Positions 1-9,310 are shown, counted from the first letter of the stretch. The stretch is DNA of 64,000 bases from Cohnella phaseoli (GCF_003386235.1 NZ_QRDZ01000030.1:1-64000); one strand, 5' to 3'. Made by a program: numbers and translations. Notes: a model not told the origin generated them from the sequence alone.

Positions 1-116
1 CTGGTGATGACGGCGGAGGGGTTCCACGCGTACCCATCCCGAACACGACCGTTAAGCCCTCCAGCGCCGATGGTACTTGGACCGCAGGGTCCTGGGAGAG
101 TAGGACGTCGCCAGGC
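1..116 (+). rRNA. rrf: 5S ribosomal RNA (3' part, start at window edge)
   Basis: The segment carries the typical Bacillota 5S core (cccatcccgaacacgac, taagccctccagcgccgatg, gggagagtaggacg) and ends in ccaggc, which pairs with the start of 5S. It runs to the window edge, so only the first base or two can be missing. It marks the end of an rRNA operon that continues into the tRNA array. Confidence 0.93.
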
Positions 117-145
117 TGGATTCATAGTTTTACATTGCTTACCAT

Positions 146-221
146 TCCCTGATAGCTCAGTTGGTAGAGCACTCGACTGTTAATCGAGTTGTCACAGGTT
201 CGAGTCCTGTTCGGGGAGCCA
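146..221 (+). tRNA. tRNA-Asn (GTT)
   Basis: Cloverleaf with 7-bp acceptor stem, anticodon loop ctGTTaa, TPsiC ggttcgagtcc and encoded CCA. First of 15 co-oriented tRNAs behind the 5S gene. Confidence 0.95.
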
Positions 222-224
222 TTT

Positions 225-316
225 GGAGAGGTGTCCGAGTTGGTCGAAGGAGCACGATTGGAAATCGTGTAGGCGTCTAAAGCGTCTCGAGGGTTCGAAT
301 CCCTCTCTCTCCGCCA
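225..316 (+). tRNA. tRNA-Ser (GGA)
   Basis: Class II tRNA of 92 nt with a long variable arm (taggcgtctaaagcgtctc), anticodon loop ttGGAaa and encoded CCA. Confidence 0.94.
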
Positions 317-335
317 TAAATTTTCAGGTAAGTAT

Positions 336-410
336 GGCCCCTTGGTCAAGCGGTTAAGACACCTCCCTTTCACGGAGGTAACAGGGGTTCGAATCCCCTA
401 GGGGTCACCA
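336..410 (+). tRNA. tRNA-Glu (TTC)
   Basis: Acceptor stem ggcccct/aggggtc, anticodon loop ctTTCac, TPsiC ggttcgaatcc, encoded CCA. Confidence 0.95.
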
Positions 411-512
411 TTTCTTTCATAAGAAATTTCCAGAATTTGAGGGTTGCATTACATAAGCGATATAAGGTATGATAATAAATGTCGCTTTAACGGGCAACAT
501 ACTCAACAACGA

Positions 513-589
<77 letters not shown>

Positions 590-621
590 AACATCATCTC
601 GGCTCATTACCGAGTACACGC

Positions 622-698
622 GGAGCCGTGGTGTAGAGGCCTAACATGCCTGCCTGTCACGCAGGAGACCGCGGGTTCGAATCCCGTCGGCTCCGCCA
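622..698 (+). tRNA. tRNA-Asp (GTC)
   Basis: Acceptor ggagccg/cggctcc, anticodon loop ctGTCac, encoded CCA. Confidence 0.95.
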
Positions 699-721
699 TT
701 TTCCTTCAAGGAAGCATGTAA

Positions 722-797
722 GGCTCGATAGCTCAGCTGGTAGAGCAGAGGACTGAAAATCCTCGTGTCGGCGGTTCGATTCCGTCTCGAGCCACCA
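722..797 (+). tRNA. tRNA-Phe (GAA)
   Basis: Acceptor ggctcga/tcgagcc, anticodon loop ctGAAaa, encoded CCA. Confidence 0.95.
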
Positions 798-817
798 TCA
801 AGACAACTTAACACTAA

Positions 818-893
<76 letters not shown>

Positions 894-909
894 TTTCTCT
901 CCTAAACGT

Positions 910-993
910 GGAGGATTAGCGAAGTGGCCAAACGCGGGAGACTGTAAATCTCTTCCTTCGGGTTCGGTGGTTCAAATCCATCATCCTCCACCA
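910..993 (+). tRNA. tRNA-Tyr (GTA)
   Basis: Class II tRNA of 84 nt with long variable arm, anticodon loop ctGTAaa, encoded CCA. Confidence 0.95.
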
Positions 994-1010
994 TCATGTT
1001 TTTAATGCTT

Positions 1011-1084
1011 AGGGGCATAGTTTAAGGGTAGAACAGCGGTCTCCAAAACCGTTAGTGTGGGTTCAATTCCTGCTGCCCCTGCCA
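1011..1084 (+). tRNA. tRNA-Trp (CCA)
   Basis: Acceptor aggggca/tgcccct, anticodon loop ctCCAaa, encoded CCA. Confidence 0.95.
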
Positions 1085-1105
1085 ATTAAATGCTTCACAA
1101 TTCAT

Positions 1106-1182
1106 GGCGATCGTGGCGAAGTGGTTAACGCATCGGTTTGTGGATCCGACATTCGGGGGTTCAATTCCCCTCGATCGCCCCA
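1106..1182 (+). tRNA. tRNA-His (GTG)
   Basis: Anticodon loop ttGTGga. The extra 5' G (position -1) lies opposite C73, the hallmark of tRNA-His. CCA is encoded. Confidence 0.94.
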
Positions 1183-1198
1183 TTTACATCAATTTTGT

Positions 1199-1273
1199 TG
1201 GGGATTAGCCAAGCGGTAAGGCAACGGACTTTGACTCCGTCACTCCTAGGTTCGAATCCTAGATCCCCAGCCA
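1199..1273 (+). tRNA. tRNA-Gln (TTG)
   Basis: Acceptor tggggat/atcccca, anticodon loop ctTTGac, encoded CCA. Confidence 0.95.
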
Positions 1274-1300
1274 TTTTCACTGCACAGGTGAACCTAATGC

Positions 1301-1375
1301 GCGGAAATAGCTCAGTGGTAGAGCATCTCGTTGCCAACGAGAAGGTCGCGGGTTCGAATCCCGTTTTCCGCTCCA
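1301..1375 (+). tRNA. tRNA-Gly (GCC)
   Basis: Acceptor gcggaaa/tttccgc, anticodon loop ttGCCaa, encoded CCA. Confidence 0.95.
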
Positions 1376-1391
1376 TCTCAATCTTGAATCT

Positions 1392-1465
1392 GGCGCCATA
1401 GCCAAGTGGTAAGGCAGAGCTCTGCAAAAGCTTTACCCCCAGTTCGAGTCTGGGTGGCGCCTCCA
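1392..1465 (+). tRNA. tRNA-Cys (GCA)
   Basis: Acceptor ggcgcca/tggcgcc, anticodon loop ctGCAaa, encoded CCA. Confidence 0.95.
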
Positions 1466-1480
1466 AAAACCTCAAAGCTT

Positions 1481-1557
1481 GCGCCCTTAGCTCAGCTGGA
1501 TAGAGCGTTTGACTACGAATCAAAAGGTCAGGAGTTCGAATCTCTTAGGGCGCGCCA
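1481..1557 (+). tRNA. tRNA-Arg (ACG)
   Basis: Acceptor gcgccct/agggcgc, anticodon loop ctACGaa (A34 would be edited to inosine), encoded CCA. Confidence 0.95.
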
Positions 1558-1581
1558 GTAAGATGCAACATAATTGAATAT

Positions 1582-1666
1582 GCCGGTGTGGCGGAATGGC
1601 AGACGCGTTCGACTCAAAATCGAATGGGCAACCCCCGTGGAGGTTCGAGTCCTCTCACCGGTACCA
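1582..1666 (+). tRNA. tRNA-Leu (CAA)
   Basis: Class II tRNA of 85 nt with variable arm, anticodon loop ctCAAaa, encoded CCA. Last tRNA of the array; a terminator follows 14 nt later. Confidence 0.95.
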
Positions 1667-1680
1667 CTTTAACAATGACA

Positions 1681-1713
1681 GTTCATTAGAGATTAATCTA
1701 ATGAGCTTTTTTT
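1681..1713 (+). terminator. Rho-independent terminator of the rRNA-tRNA operon
   Basis: Ten-base inverted repeat gttcattaga/tctaatgagc with one G:T pair and a 6-nt loop, followed directly by a run of T. Placed just after the last tRNA. Confidence 0.9.
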
Positions 1714-1920
1714 GTGTTCGAACCAGAAGAAGTAAGGAAACCAGGCTGTAGAGATACTAACGCCTGGTTTATGGTGGCTTCCTTCGATTATCCCTGGAAC
1801 CTGGATCGGGGAATGATTAAACTAAAAGCCATCCACAAAGGTTATATGTTACTCTCTTATTTGGACGAAAAAGTCGATTACGTTTATAATTTACTCGAAC
1901 AAGCTATAGAAAGTGTTTGA
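1714..1920 (+). CDS. Doubtful small ORF, hypothetical protein
   Basis: A 68-codon frame that would start with GTG directly in the T-run of the preceding terminator and has no ribosome binding site. The translation (for example NAWFMVASFDYPWNLDRG in its first half) matches no family I recognise. It is either a chance frame or the tail of a decayed gene. Confidence 0.2.
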   Translation: MFEPEEVRKPGCRDTNAWFMVASFDYPWNLDRGMIKLKAIHKGYMLLSYLDEKVDYVYNLLEQAIESV

Positions 1921-1980
1921 TTAGGACAGATAGAACCGCTAACATGGAGTCCGTTATTGAACTAAGGAGGGTATAAGCAT

Positions 1981-2664
1981 TTGACAAGCGTTCTCGTAGT
2001 CGAAGACGATACGAATATGTCGGAAATGATTTCAATTGTTTTGAACCATGAAGGATTTCGTGTCCGGGGAGCGGGCAACGGCAAGGAAGCGCTGGCCGAA
2101 ATGGAGAGCTCTCCTGCGGATTTGGTTTTGATTGATGTTATGATGCCCGTCATGGACGGGTGGGATTTGTGCCAGGAGCTGCGGCTCTTGAACCCTGAAC
2201 TGCCGATTATCATGATTACGGCCAAGCACGAGACAAGTCAGAAAGTGAAGGGATTCGGCCTAGGCGCAGATGATTACCTGGTCAAGCCTTTTGACCCGCA
2301 GGAGCTGGTGGCCCGAATCAAAGCGGTGCTGCGCCGGTACCGGATTGCGGCCGACAAGATGGTTAGATTGGGCAGCTTCAAGCTGGATCGGCTTCGGGGG
2401 ACGGTTTCGGACGGGACCGTGAATTGGAACTTGCCGCTTAAGGAATTTGAACTCTTATATCAACTTGCGAGTTATCCCGGCCAAATCTTTATGCGAGACC
2501 AGCTAATTGAAGCGGTATGGGGCTTCGACCACGAAGGGGATGAGCGGACGGTCGATGTTCATATTAAGCGGCTGCGGGAGCGATTTGCCGCCTATGCCCA
2601 CTTTTTTCGCATCGAAACGGTTCGCGGTCTCGGATACAGGTTAGCGACGGAAAGCTATGATTAA
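1981..2664 (+). CDS. OmpR/PhoB-family response regulator
   Basis: Cytoplasmic two-component regulator of 227 aa. The receiver domain (about 1-118) has the acidic pair E8/D9/D10, the phospho-acceptor D52 in LIDVMMP and the conserved K in LVKPF. The C-terminal winged helix (about 130-225) carries the typical WGFDHEGDERTVDVHIKRLR stretch. The start is TTG, chosen because AAGGAGGG lies 10 nt upstream. It overlaps the sensor kinase gene by 8 nt, so the pair is translationally coupled. Targets are unknown; the esterase and ABC pair that follow are candidates by position only. Confidence 0.93.
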   Translation: MTSVLVVEDDTNMSEMISIVLNHEGFRVRGAGNGKEALAEMESSPADLVLIDVMMPVMDGWDLCQELRLLNPELPIIMITAKHETSQKVKGFGLGADDYLVKPFDPQELVARIKAVLRRYRIAADKMVRLGSFKLDRLRGTVSDGTVNWNLPLKEFELLYQLASYPGQIFMRDQLIEAVWGFDHEGDERTVDVHIKRLRERFAAYAHFFRIETVRGLGYRLATESYD

Positions 2665-4009
2665 GAGCTTATACTTAAAAATTGTACTGCTCTTTTTCGC
2701 AGCTGTGGTGATAGGGATCGGAGGCGCCATTCCGATAACCATGTATTTGTTTAAAGATCGGCTTACGCAATCCATCCAACAAGAGTATGCGGTGCGAAGC
2801 GGGCTGATATCCGATGCTTTTTCCCGATTGGCGCCAGAAGAACGCGATCCATTTTTACAACAGTTGTCCGAAAAGCAGAAGATTAGCCTATGGGTATACG
2901 ATCGGAATGGGCTTCGCTACGCTTATGGTCCAACAAACGAACTCAGCCTGACAGACGAGGATATCCGCCGCATCCAGAGCGGCGCCGAAGTCGTGAGTCG
3001 CACATCCGTGCTGCCCCTACCGACGAGCTTGCACATGGGTTTCCCGTTACAAACTGCGGATGAACAGTTGGCACTCGTCATCCATCCGGAAGGTACTCCT
3101 AATTCTCAGTTGTTTATGATTTTGGGCGTTTTGATTGTGATTGTCATTGCGATCGCTAACACCAAGTTTATCCTTTTTACTAGCGTAGTGGTAAAGCCCT
3201 TAAAAGCATTGACAGCCGCAACCAGAAAAATGGCCAAGGGAGACTATAACATCCGGCTTCAGACAAAGAGCAAAGACGAGTTGGGCGTCTTGTCGAAGCA
3301 ATTTCAACAAATGGCCCACGAGATGAGCCAAGTCGAAAAGATGCGTCAAGAGTTTGTTTCCAACGTATCCCACGAACTTCAAACCCCGCTGGCGTCCATT
3401 TCGGGTTTTGTCTCCATCCTGCAAAGGGGCGGTCTTGATGAAGCCGAGCAACGGCGCTGTCTGAACATCATCCGGCACGAAAGCCTGCGGCTGTCCCGGC
3501 TGAGCGAGAACATGCTCCGACTGGCGACGATGGATTCCAACCAGCTGCCCTTTCATCCATCGCTCGTTCGACTGGATAGTCAACTGCGCCGTATTGTCGT
3601 AGCCGCGGAGCCGCAATGGGCGTCCAAACGCTTAAATATTCATCTGGAGCTTCCAAAAACGACGATTCATGCAGACGAAGACCTGCTAAGCCAGGTGTGG
3701 CTAAATATTTTCAGCAACAGCATCAAATTTACACCCGAGGGCGGGAACATCTTCATCGAACTTCAGGCTGAAAAGGGTGAAATCGAAGTCCTCTTCCGGG
3801 ATACCGGAATGGGCATGACCGAGGCAGATCGCAAGCGTGTCTTCGAACGCTTTTTTATGGCGGATAAATCGCGCAACCGCGAAGCGGAAGGGAGCGGACT
3901 GGGACTTGCGATCGTCAAGCGTGTTGTCGAATTGCACGCCGGACGGGTCGAGATCGACAGTGCCCCAGGAAAAGGAACGACGGTAACCGTTGCTCTGCCG
4001 GCTATGTGA
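2657..4009 (+). CDS. Membrane sensor histidine kinase
   Basis: Partner kinase of the preceding regulator, 450 aa. A membrane helix at about 8-30, an extracellular sensor of about 120 residues, a second helix at about 152-177 and a HAMP linker (about 178-230) precede the HisKA box FVSNVSHELQTPL with phospho-acceptor H239. The HATPase domain shows the N box NIFSNSIKFT, the G1 box DTGMGM and the G2 box GSGLGLAIV. All catalytic boxes are present. The sensor region gives no clear hint of the ligand. Confidence 0.93.
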   Translation: MIKSLYLKIVLLFFAAVVIGIGGAIPITMYLFKDRLTQSIQQEYAVRSGLISDAFSRLAPEERDPFLQQLSEKQKISLWVYDRNGLRYAYGPTNELSLTDEDIRRIQSGAEVVSRTSVLPLPTSLHMGFPLQTADEQLALVIHPEGTPNSQLFMILGVLIVIVIAIANTKFILFTSVVVKPLKALTAATRKMAKGDYNIRLQTKSKDELGVLSKQFQQMAHEMSQVEKMRQEFVSNVSHELQTPLASISGFVSILQRGGLDEAEQRRCLNIIRHESLRLSRLSENMLRLATMDSNQLPFHPSLVRLDSQLRRIVVAAEPQWASKRLNIHLELPKTTIHADEDLLSQVWLNIFSNSIKFTPEGGNIFIELQAEKGEIEVLFRDTGMGMTEADRKRVFERFFMADKSRNREAEGSGLGLAIVKRVVELHAGRVEIDSAPGKGTTVTVALPAM

Positions 4010-4036
4010 ATCAATCAAACAATCGAAAAGAGGATC

Positions 4037-4068
4037 AAAAAAGGTGAACGATTTCGTTCATCTTTTTT
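4037..4068 (+). terminator. Rho-independent terminator after the two-component operon
   Basis: Inverted repeat aaggtgaacg/cgttcatctt around a short loop, with an A-run before and a T-run after it. It separates the two-component operon from the esterase operon. Confidence 0.8.
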
Positions 4069-4205
4069 ACATTTCCAACCAATTCATTCATGTTGCGTTC
4101 ATACAGGGTACGTAGTATCGGTTGCGAAAGGAGACTTGAATTCACGAGAACTTACTGGAATCGGCGGAAAGTCTATATCACTTTAAGTCAAAGGAGATGT
4201 CTTCT

Positions 4206-5693
4206 ATGGTAAACGAATCATGTATCGTACAAACTTCTCTTGGCTCGCTTCAGGGGATTCGAAGAAAGGATGTCATTCAGTTTCGCGGTGTTCCCTATGC
4301 CGAGGCGCCCGAGGGGGAGTTTCGCTTTTCGCGGACACGTCCTGTCGCTGCTTGGACCGGTGTTCGAGATGCAAGTCATCACGGCTTTATTTCCCCGCAG
4401 CCGCCTTCTCCATTACGCCAGGCCATCGGAGAAGCTTCCGAACCGCCTCAAGGGGAGGATTGCCTATCGCTCACAATCTCAACCCCTGCCATCGATCGGG
4501 AAAAACGTCCTGTTGTCGTTTGGGTGCATGGCGGACATTATATGACCGGAGCCGGTTCGCTGGACTGGTACGATGGAGCGGAGCTTTCCAAGGACGGCAA
4601 TCTGGTTACCGTAGGCGTCAATTACCGGCTTGGAGCTTTTGGATTCTTGCATTATCCAGGAGTTATCGATGGGAAAATGGGGATTTTCGATATTCTCGAA
4701 GCACTGAATTGGGTTCAAGATCATATTGCGCATTTTGGCGGCGATCCCGATCAGGTCACCATCATGGGGCAATCCGCGGGAGCCCATGCCATTATGTGCT
4801 TATTGGCCACCGGAGGGGCACGAGGTCTCTTCCGCAGAGCAATTCTGCAAAGCGCGCCTGCAAGTCTGGCTCCGTTATCGGAAGCAAAAGCAGTTGAACA
4901 TGGAAGCCGGCTGTTGGAAATCTTGAATGTGAATCAGAGGGATCCACAAGAAATTACCGCCCAATTGAATTCCGTATCCCCTGCCCAAATCATTCAAGCA
5001 TCGGGGAAATTAGCTCAGGAAATTGCACGCTTCGGTCAAATTGACCTTCCTTTTATGCCTGTTTTTGATTCTCTTTCCACTCCGGAACGTTTTATCGAGA
5101 GGGCTGCAAAAGGGGCCGGCGAAGCAGGCATTGATCTCATTCTGGGTACCAATAGAGAGGAAGCCAATATTCTTCTAGGGAACGTCAAGAATCTTGATCC
5201 GGCTTTGGCTAACGAACGTTTCGCTGCCTTGACCGGGAACGAAAATGCAATCGAGCGATACCGCCGGCGGCGGCCCGGTAGCGCGCCCATCGCTCTAGTA
5301 TCTGACCTCATTACTGACTATGTGTTCCTGCTCCCTGCTCTAAGGTTAGCAGAGGCAGTTCATAAAGCCGGCTCGCGTACATGGGTATATCAGTTCGATT
5401 GGGCACCGCTCGGCTCTCCTTTTAAAGCGTGCCATGGCATAGAACTGCCGTTTATATTCGGAAATTTTGAATCGTACAAGGATGTACCGGTATTGCAAGG
5501 AGCTAATCCAGAGGTTGCTGCCGATTTAACAGCTGTTATGCGCAAGGCATGGATTGGATTTATTCAAACCGGCAATCCCGGCTCTCCCATCCCATGGCCA
5601 GCTTATGAGCCGGTTCAAAGAAAAACCATGCGATATGCTTCCATTGTCGGTACTGTAGGCGACTTGGCGGAGATAGATCGTTTCTATACATGA
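4206..5693 (+). CDS. Type B carboxylesterase (PnbA family)
   Basis: Alpha/beta-hydrolase of 495 aa, the usual length for bacterial type B carboxylesterases. It has the N-terminal signature FRGVPYAEAP, the oxyanion region VWVHGGHYMTGAG, and the nucleophile elbow GQSAGA with serine near residue 190; the family norm is GESAG. The catalytic His is probably in CHGIELPF near residue 410. An upstream in-frame ATG at 4197 overlaps the AAAGGAG site, so ATG 4206 is preferred. It sits 16 nt before ABC pair 1 and is probably co-transcribed. A role in cleaving an ester siderophore is an inference from position; ordinary ester hydrolysis is equally possible. Confidence 0.88.
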   Translation: MVNESCIVQTSLGSLQGIRRKDVIQFRGVPYAEAPEGEFRFSRTRPVAAWTGVRDASHHGFISPQPPSPLRQAIGEASEPPQGEDCLSLTISTPAIDREKRPVVVWVHGGHYMTGAGSLDWYDGAELSKDGNLVTVGVNYRLGAFGFLHYPGVIDGKMGIFDILEALNWVQDHIAHFGGDPDQVTIMGQSAGAHAIMCLLATGGARGLFRRAILQSAPASLAPLSEAKAVEHGSRLLEILNVNQRDPQEITAQLNSVSPAQIIQASGKLAQEIARFGQIDLPFMPVFDSLSTPERFIERAAKGAGEAGIDLILGTNREEANILLGNVKNLDPALANERFAALTGNENAIERYRRRRPGSAPIALVSDLITDYVFLLPALRLAEAVHKAGSRTWVYQFDWAPLGSPFKACHGIELPFIFGNFESYKDVPVLQGANPEVAADLTAVMRKAWIGFIQTGNPGSPIPWPAYEPVQRKTMRYASIVGTVGDLAEIDRFYT

Positions 5694-5709
5694 AGGGGAA
5701 GGAAGAGCA

Positions 5710-7545
5710 ATGACAAATAAAACCGGAATGGCTCGACTATTGGAGATCGCCGGTGAGAAGCGCGGGCTGATGATCGTCTCGGCCCTGTTGTCTTCGCTTA
5801 GCGCCGTTTGCATGCTGGTGCCTTACGTTTCCGTCTTTGTCATCTTAAAAGAGTTGCTGGAGCACGCCGCATCCCCTGCTTCGGCGGACGGGGCGAAAAT
5901 GATCCGCTATGGCGTTATCGCTTTAATCGGACTGGCGGGCGGCTTGGTGACGATGTATGCGGGGGGAATGGTTTCTCATATCGCCGCCTTTCGTATTCTT
6001 TACGGTCTCAGGGTCAAGCTGGCAAGCCATATCGGCAAGCTTCCGCTTGGCTGGCTGAACGGTACGTCGACGGGGGCCGTCAAGAAAACGCTGGAACAAA
6101 ACGTGGAGAAAGTGGAAACGTTCATTGCCCACCATTTGCCCGATCTCGTCCATGCGGCTGTGACCACGATTCTGATGATCGCCGTGATGTTTACACTGAA
6201 TGTTTGGTTGGCGCTGGCGTGCTTCGTGCCGATTGTCCTCGCGTTTGCGGTTCAAATCGCGCTGATCAGCGGACCGAAGACGAAAGAAAACCTCAAGCTT
6301 TGCCATGATTCGCTGGAACGAATGAATGCTTCCGCCGTCCAGTATGTTCGGGGAATGCCGGCCGTTAAGGTGTTCGGGCAAACCGTGCAGTCGTTTCGTC
6401 AGTTTTATCAGGACATGCTTCGCTATCGTGACTACGGCGTGAAATTAACGGATCAATTTCAATACGGATCCTTGATTTTTAAGGTGATTCTCGGCTCGCT
6501 TGCCGCATTTATTCTGCCTGTTGGCGTGTTTTTATTGAGCCGGGATCCGGGCAGCATCGCCTTCGCCTCCGTTCTGCTATTCTTTCTTGTCATGGCGCCA
6601 GGGATATCTGCCCCCATGTTTAAAATCATGTTTCTGGCCGAGACGCTCAGAGATATCGATGAGGGGGTCCGGCGCGTAGATCGTGTACTGGCGGAAGGAG
6701 ATGTGACGGAGCCTGAACACCCGATGCGGCCAACTTCATTCGATGTTTCATTCGATCGCGTCTTTTTTTCTTATGGAACGGAGCCTGCGGATACGAACGT
6801 CCTGGCCGACATTTCCTTTACCGCTCGCCAAGGGGAAGTGACGGCGCTTGTCGGACCGTCCGGAGCGGGCAAATCGACCATCGCCAATCTGGTGCCTCGT
6901 TTTTGGGAGGTGAACACGGGAGCGATCCGCATTGGCGGAGTGGATATCCGTGAAATCGCGACCCCTGATCTGATGAACATCGTCGCGTTCGTGTTTCAGG
7001 AATCGTTTCTGTTTTACGATACCGTGTACAACAATATTGCGATCGGACGCCCGAATGCGTCTCCGGAAGAAGTGTATGCCGCGGCGAAGGCAGCGCAGTG
7101 CCATTCGTTCATCGACGAGACTCTTCCCTTTGGGTATGACACATTGATCGGAGAAGGAGGCGTCTATTTGTCCGGCGGGGAAGAACAGCGAATCTCCGTA
7201 GCCAGGGCAATCCTGAAAAACGCCCCCATTCTCGTACTGGATGAAGCGACGGCGTTCGCCGATCCGGAGAACGAGCATGAGATGCAGCTGGCGCTAAAAG
7301 CGCTGATGAACGACAAGACGGTCATTGTCATCGCTCATCGCCTGTCTACCATTCAGGATGCGCAGCAAATACTCGTGATGGACGGCGGGAGAATCGTCGA
7401 GCGGGGGAGGCATGAAGATCTCCTTTCAGCTAACGGTTTGTATGGCGGCATGTGGCGTTCCTACCGTCATGCGACACAATGGCATTTGGGCAAAGGGGGT
7501 GCGGACAATGAACATGAGCATGCTGCGCAGCATTACGGCGGATAA
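5710..7545 (+). CDS. Exporter-fold ABC half-transporter, pair 1 subunit A (YbtP/IrtA-like)
   Basis: Fused transmembrane and ATPase protein of 611 aa. Six membrane helices occupy about 1-310. The nucleotide-binding domain has Walker A GPSGAGKS near 385, signature LSGGEEQR and Walker B ILVLDEAT. The D-loop reads AFADPENE instead of the canonical SALD form. It forms a pair with the next gene, which it overlaps by 38 nt. Closest pattern: the YbtPQ/IrtAB siderophore importers, which use an exporter fold. It looks like a close paralogue (about three quarters identical by eye) of the gene at 56387. No substrate-binding protein gene is attached to this pair. Import of a metallophore is inferred, not shown. 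Confidence 0.85.
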   Translation: MTNKTGMARLLEIAGEKRGLMIVSALLSSLSAVCMLVPYVSVFVILKELLEHAASPASADGAKMIRYGVIALIGLAGGLVTMYAGGMVSHIAAFRILYGLRVKLASHIGKLPLGWLNGTSTGAVKKTLEQNVEKVETFIAHHLPDLVHAAVTTILMIAVMFTLNVWLALACFVPIVLAFAVQIALISGPKTKENLKLCHDSLERMNASAVQYVRGMPAVKVFGQTVQSFRQFYQDMLRYRDYGVKLTDQFQYGSLIFKVILGSLAAFILPVGVFLLSRDPGSIAFASVLLFFLVMAPGISAPMFKIMFLAETLRDIDEGVRRVDRVLAEGDVTEPEHPMRPTSFDVSFDRVFFSYGTEPADTNVLADISFTARQGEVTALVGPSGAGKSTIANLVPRFWEVNTGAIRIGGVDIREIATPDLMNIVAFVFQESFLFYDTVYNNIAIGRPNASPEEVYAAAKAAQCHSFIDETLPFGYDTLIGEGGVYLSGGEEQRISVARAILKNAPILVLDEATAFADPENEHEMQLALKALMNDKTVIVIAHRLSTIQDAQQILVMDGGRIVERGRHEDLLSANGLYGGMWRSYRHATQWHLGKGGADNEHEHAAQHYGG

Positions 7546-9250
7546 TCCGCGATCTCTCGTCAAACCCGTTTTGTACACGACCTTGGCCAATCTGGCCGGC
7601 TTAATCCCTTTTGCGCTGTTGGTAGAAGCGGCAAGATTGATTTTTAATCCTTTTATTTATCCCGATATGCCGCTCGATTCGGCACGGCTCTGGTTCGTGT
7701 GCGGTGCCCTGGCAGCTTCTCTCGTTCTCTTGTTCGCATGCGAAATTCCCGCCTATCGCGCCCAATACCGCGATGCCTACGGCGCGGCTGCGGACGGACG
7801 ATCGCGTCTGGCCGAACATATGCGCAAGCTGTCGCTAGGGTACCTGAACAAACGGGATCCGGGAGATTTGGCCAATCGAATGGTGGGCGATTTTTCGATG
7901 CTGGAACACGGCATTTCCCACTTGGTTCCGCAGATGATCGGTGCCGCCGTCATGCCGGTTATCGCCCTGGTCGGCTTGTCTTTCCTCGACTGGCGTCTGG
8001 CGCTTTCCCTGTTCGCGACGCTGCCGATCGCTATCCTGCTGATGCTCTTAACATCGGGCATCCAGCGCAAACTCGGCTCGAAGCATATCAGGGCCAAGAT
8101 GGAGGCCTCCAGCAGGCTGCAAGAATATTTGAACGGAATCCGGGTGATTAAAGCTTATAATTTGACCGGAGAACGTTTTGTCCGGCTGGAACGGTCATTC
8201 AAGGAGTTGATGCGGCAGAGCATTCGTCTCGAAGGGACGATAGGGCCGATTGTGCTGAGCGCGATTACCTGCGTTCGTGCCGGTCTCACCTTGATGATCA
8301 TGGCTGGCGTTTATCTGCTGACAGGCGGAAACCTGGATGTGATCACATTCGCAGCTTTCCTGATCATCGGAACCCGTATTTTTGATCCGCTGACGACAGC
8401 GCTCGCCGGTTACGCGGAGTTCCGCTATCTGGAGCAGGCGGGCGAACGCATCGTGCAGCTTCTGCGGGAACCGGTTATGCGGGGAGAGCGGCAACCCCCT
8501 GAGAATCAGGATATCGAATTGAAGCAGGTTACGTTTGGCTATTATGATCAACCCATCTTGCGAGATGTGAGTGTAAGTATGCCGGCAGGCTCCTTCACCG
8601 CATTGGTCGGCCCTTCGGGCAGCGGCAAAAGTACCCTTCTTCGGCTCGTCGCCAGGTTCTACGACCCGGAACAGGGAAGGGTAACGATGGGCGGGGAGGA
8701 TGTTCGTGCCATGGATCCCGAAGCGCTGCTCAGAAAAGTATCCATGGTGTTTCAAGATGTGTACCTCTTTCAGGATACGATCGCAGGCAATATCCGCTTC
8801 GGACGGAGCGACGCAACGCGCGAGGAAATCGAGGAAGCGGCGCGCCTTGCTTGCTGCCATGATTTTATTCTGAAGCTGCCAAACGGTTACGACACGATGG
8901 TAGGCGAAGGCGGAAGCACGCTGTCGGGCGGTGAAAAACAGCGAATTTCCATTGCCAGGGCGATATTGAAAAACGCGCCGATCATTCTGCTCGATGAAGC
9001 AACGGCTTCGCTTGATCCCGAGAACGAAGCGGAGATTCAGAAAGCGATCGATCGACTGGTGCGAGGCCGAACCCTCATCGTAGTCGCTCACCGGCTCAAG
9101 ACCGTACGGCATGCGGACCAAATTGTCGTACTGGATCATGGGCGGATCGCGGAGCTAGGCGGTCATGACGAATTACTCTCGTCGAATGGCTTGTATGCCC
9201 GGCTTTGGCAGCGCCAGCACGGTGCAGGCGAGGAGCACGCGACTCTGTAA
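7508..9250 (+). CDS. Exporter-fold ABC half-transporter, pair 1 subunit B (YbtQ/IrtB-like)
   Basis: Second half-transporter of the pair, 580 aa. The frame is open further upstream, but ATG 7508 has GGGGG 8 nt before it and matches the start of the paralogue at 58191 (MxxLRxITAxNPRxLVKP). Six helices are followed by an ATPase domain with Walker A GPSGSGKS, signature LSGGEKQR, Walker B IILLDEAT and a near-standard D-loop SLDPENE. The two subunits therefore differ in the D-loop, which suggests non-equivalent ATP sites. A strong hairpin terminator follows. Confidence 0.87.
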   Translation: MNMSMLRSITADNPRSLVKPVLYTTLANLAGLIPFALLVEAARLIFNPFIYPDMPLDSARLWFVCGALAASLVLLFACEIPAYRAQYRDAYGAAADGRSRLAEHMRKLSLGYLNKRDPGDLANRMVGDFSMLEHGISHLVPQMIGAAVMPVIALVGLSFLDWRLALSLFATLPIAILLMLLTSGIQRKLGSKHIRAKMEASSRLQEYLNGIRVIKAYNLTGERFVRLERSFKELMRQSIRLEGTIGPIVLSAITCVRAGLTLMIMAGVYLLTGGNLDVITFAAFLIIGTRIFDPLTTALAGYAEFRYLEQAGERIVQLLREPVMRGERQPPENQDIELKQVTFGYYDQPILRDVSVSMPAGSFTALVGPSGSGKSTLLRLVARFYDPEQGRVTMGGEDVRAMDPEALLRKVSMVFQDVYLFQDTIAGNIRFGRSDATREEIEEAARLACCHDFILKLPNGYDTMVGEGGSTLSGGEKQRISIARAILKNAPIILLDEATASLDPENEAEIQKAIDRLVRGRTLIVVAHRLKTVRHADQIVVLDHGRIAELGGHDELLSSNGLYARLWQRQHGAGEEHATL

Positions 9251-9265
9251 AGTTATAAGGCAACA

Positions 9266-9310
9266 CCCCCAAAACTCTTGACTTCTGTCGGAGTTTTGGG
9301 GGCGAATTTT
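9266..9310 (+). terminator. Hairpin terminator after ABC pair 1
   Basis: Twelve-base perfect inverted repeat cccccaaaactc/gagttttggggg with a 13-nt loop, followed by cgaatttt. Strong stem with a short, imperfect T-run. Confidence 0.75.

Noticed and set aside
4220..4926. Several long plus-strand frames inside the carboxylesterase gene
   Set aside because: Alternative-frame shadows of a gene with clear family motifs.
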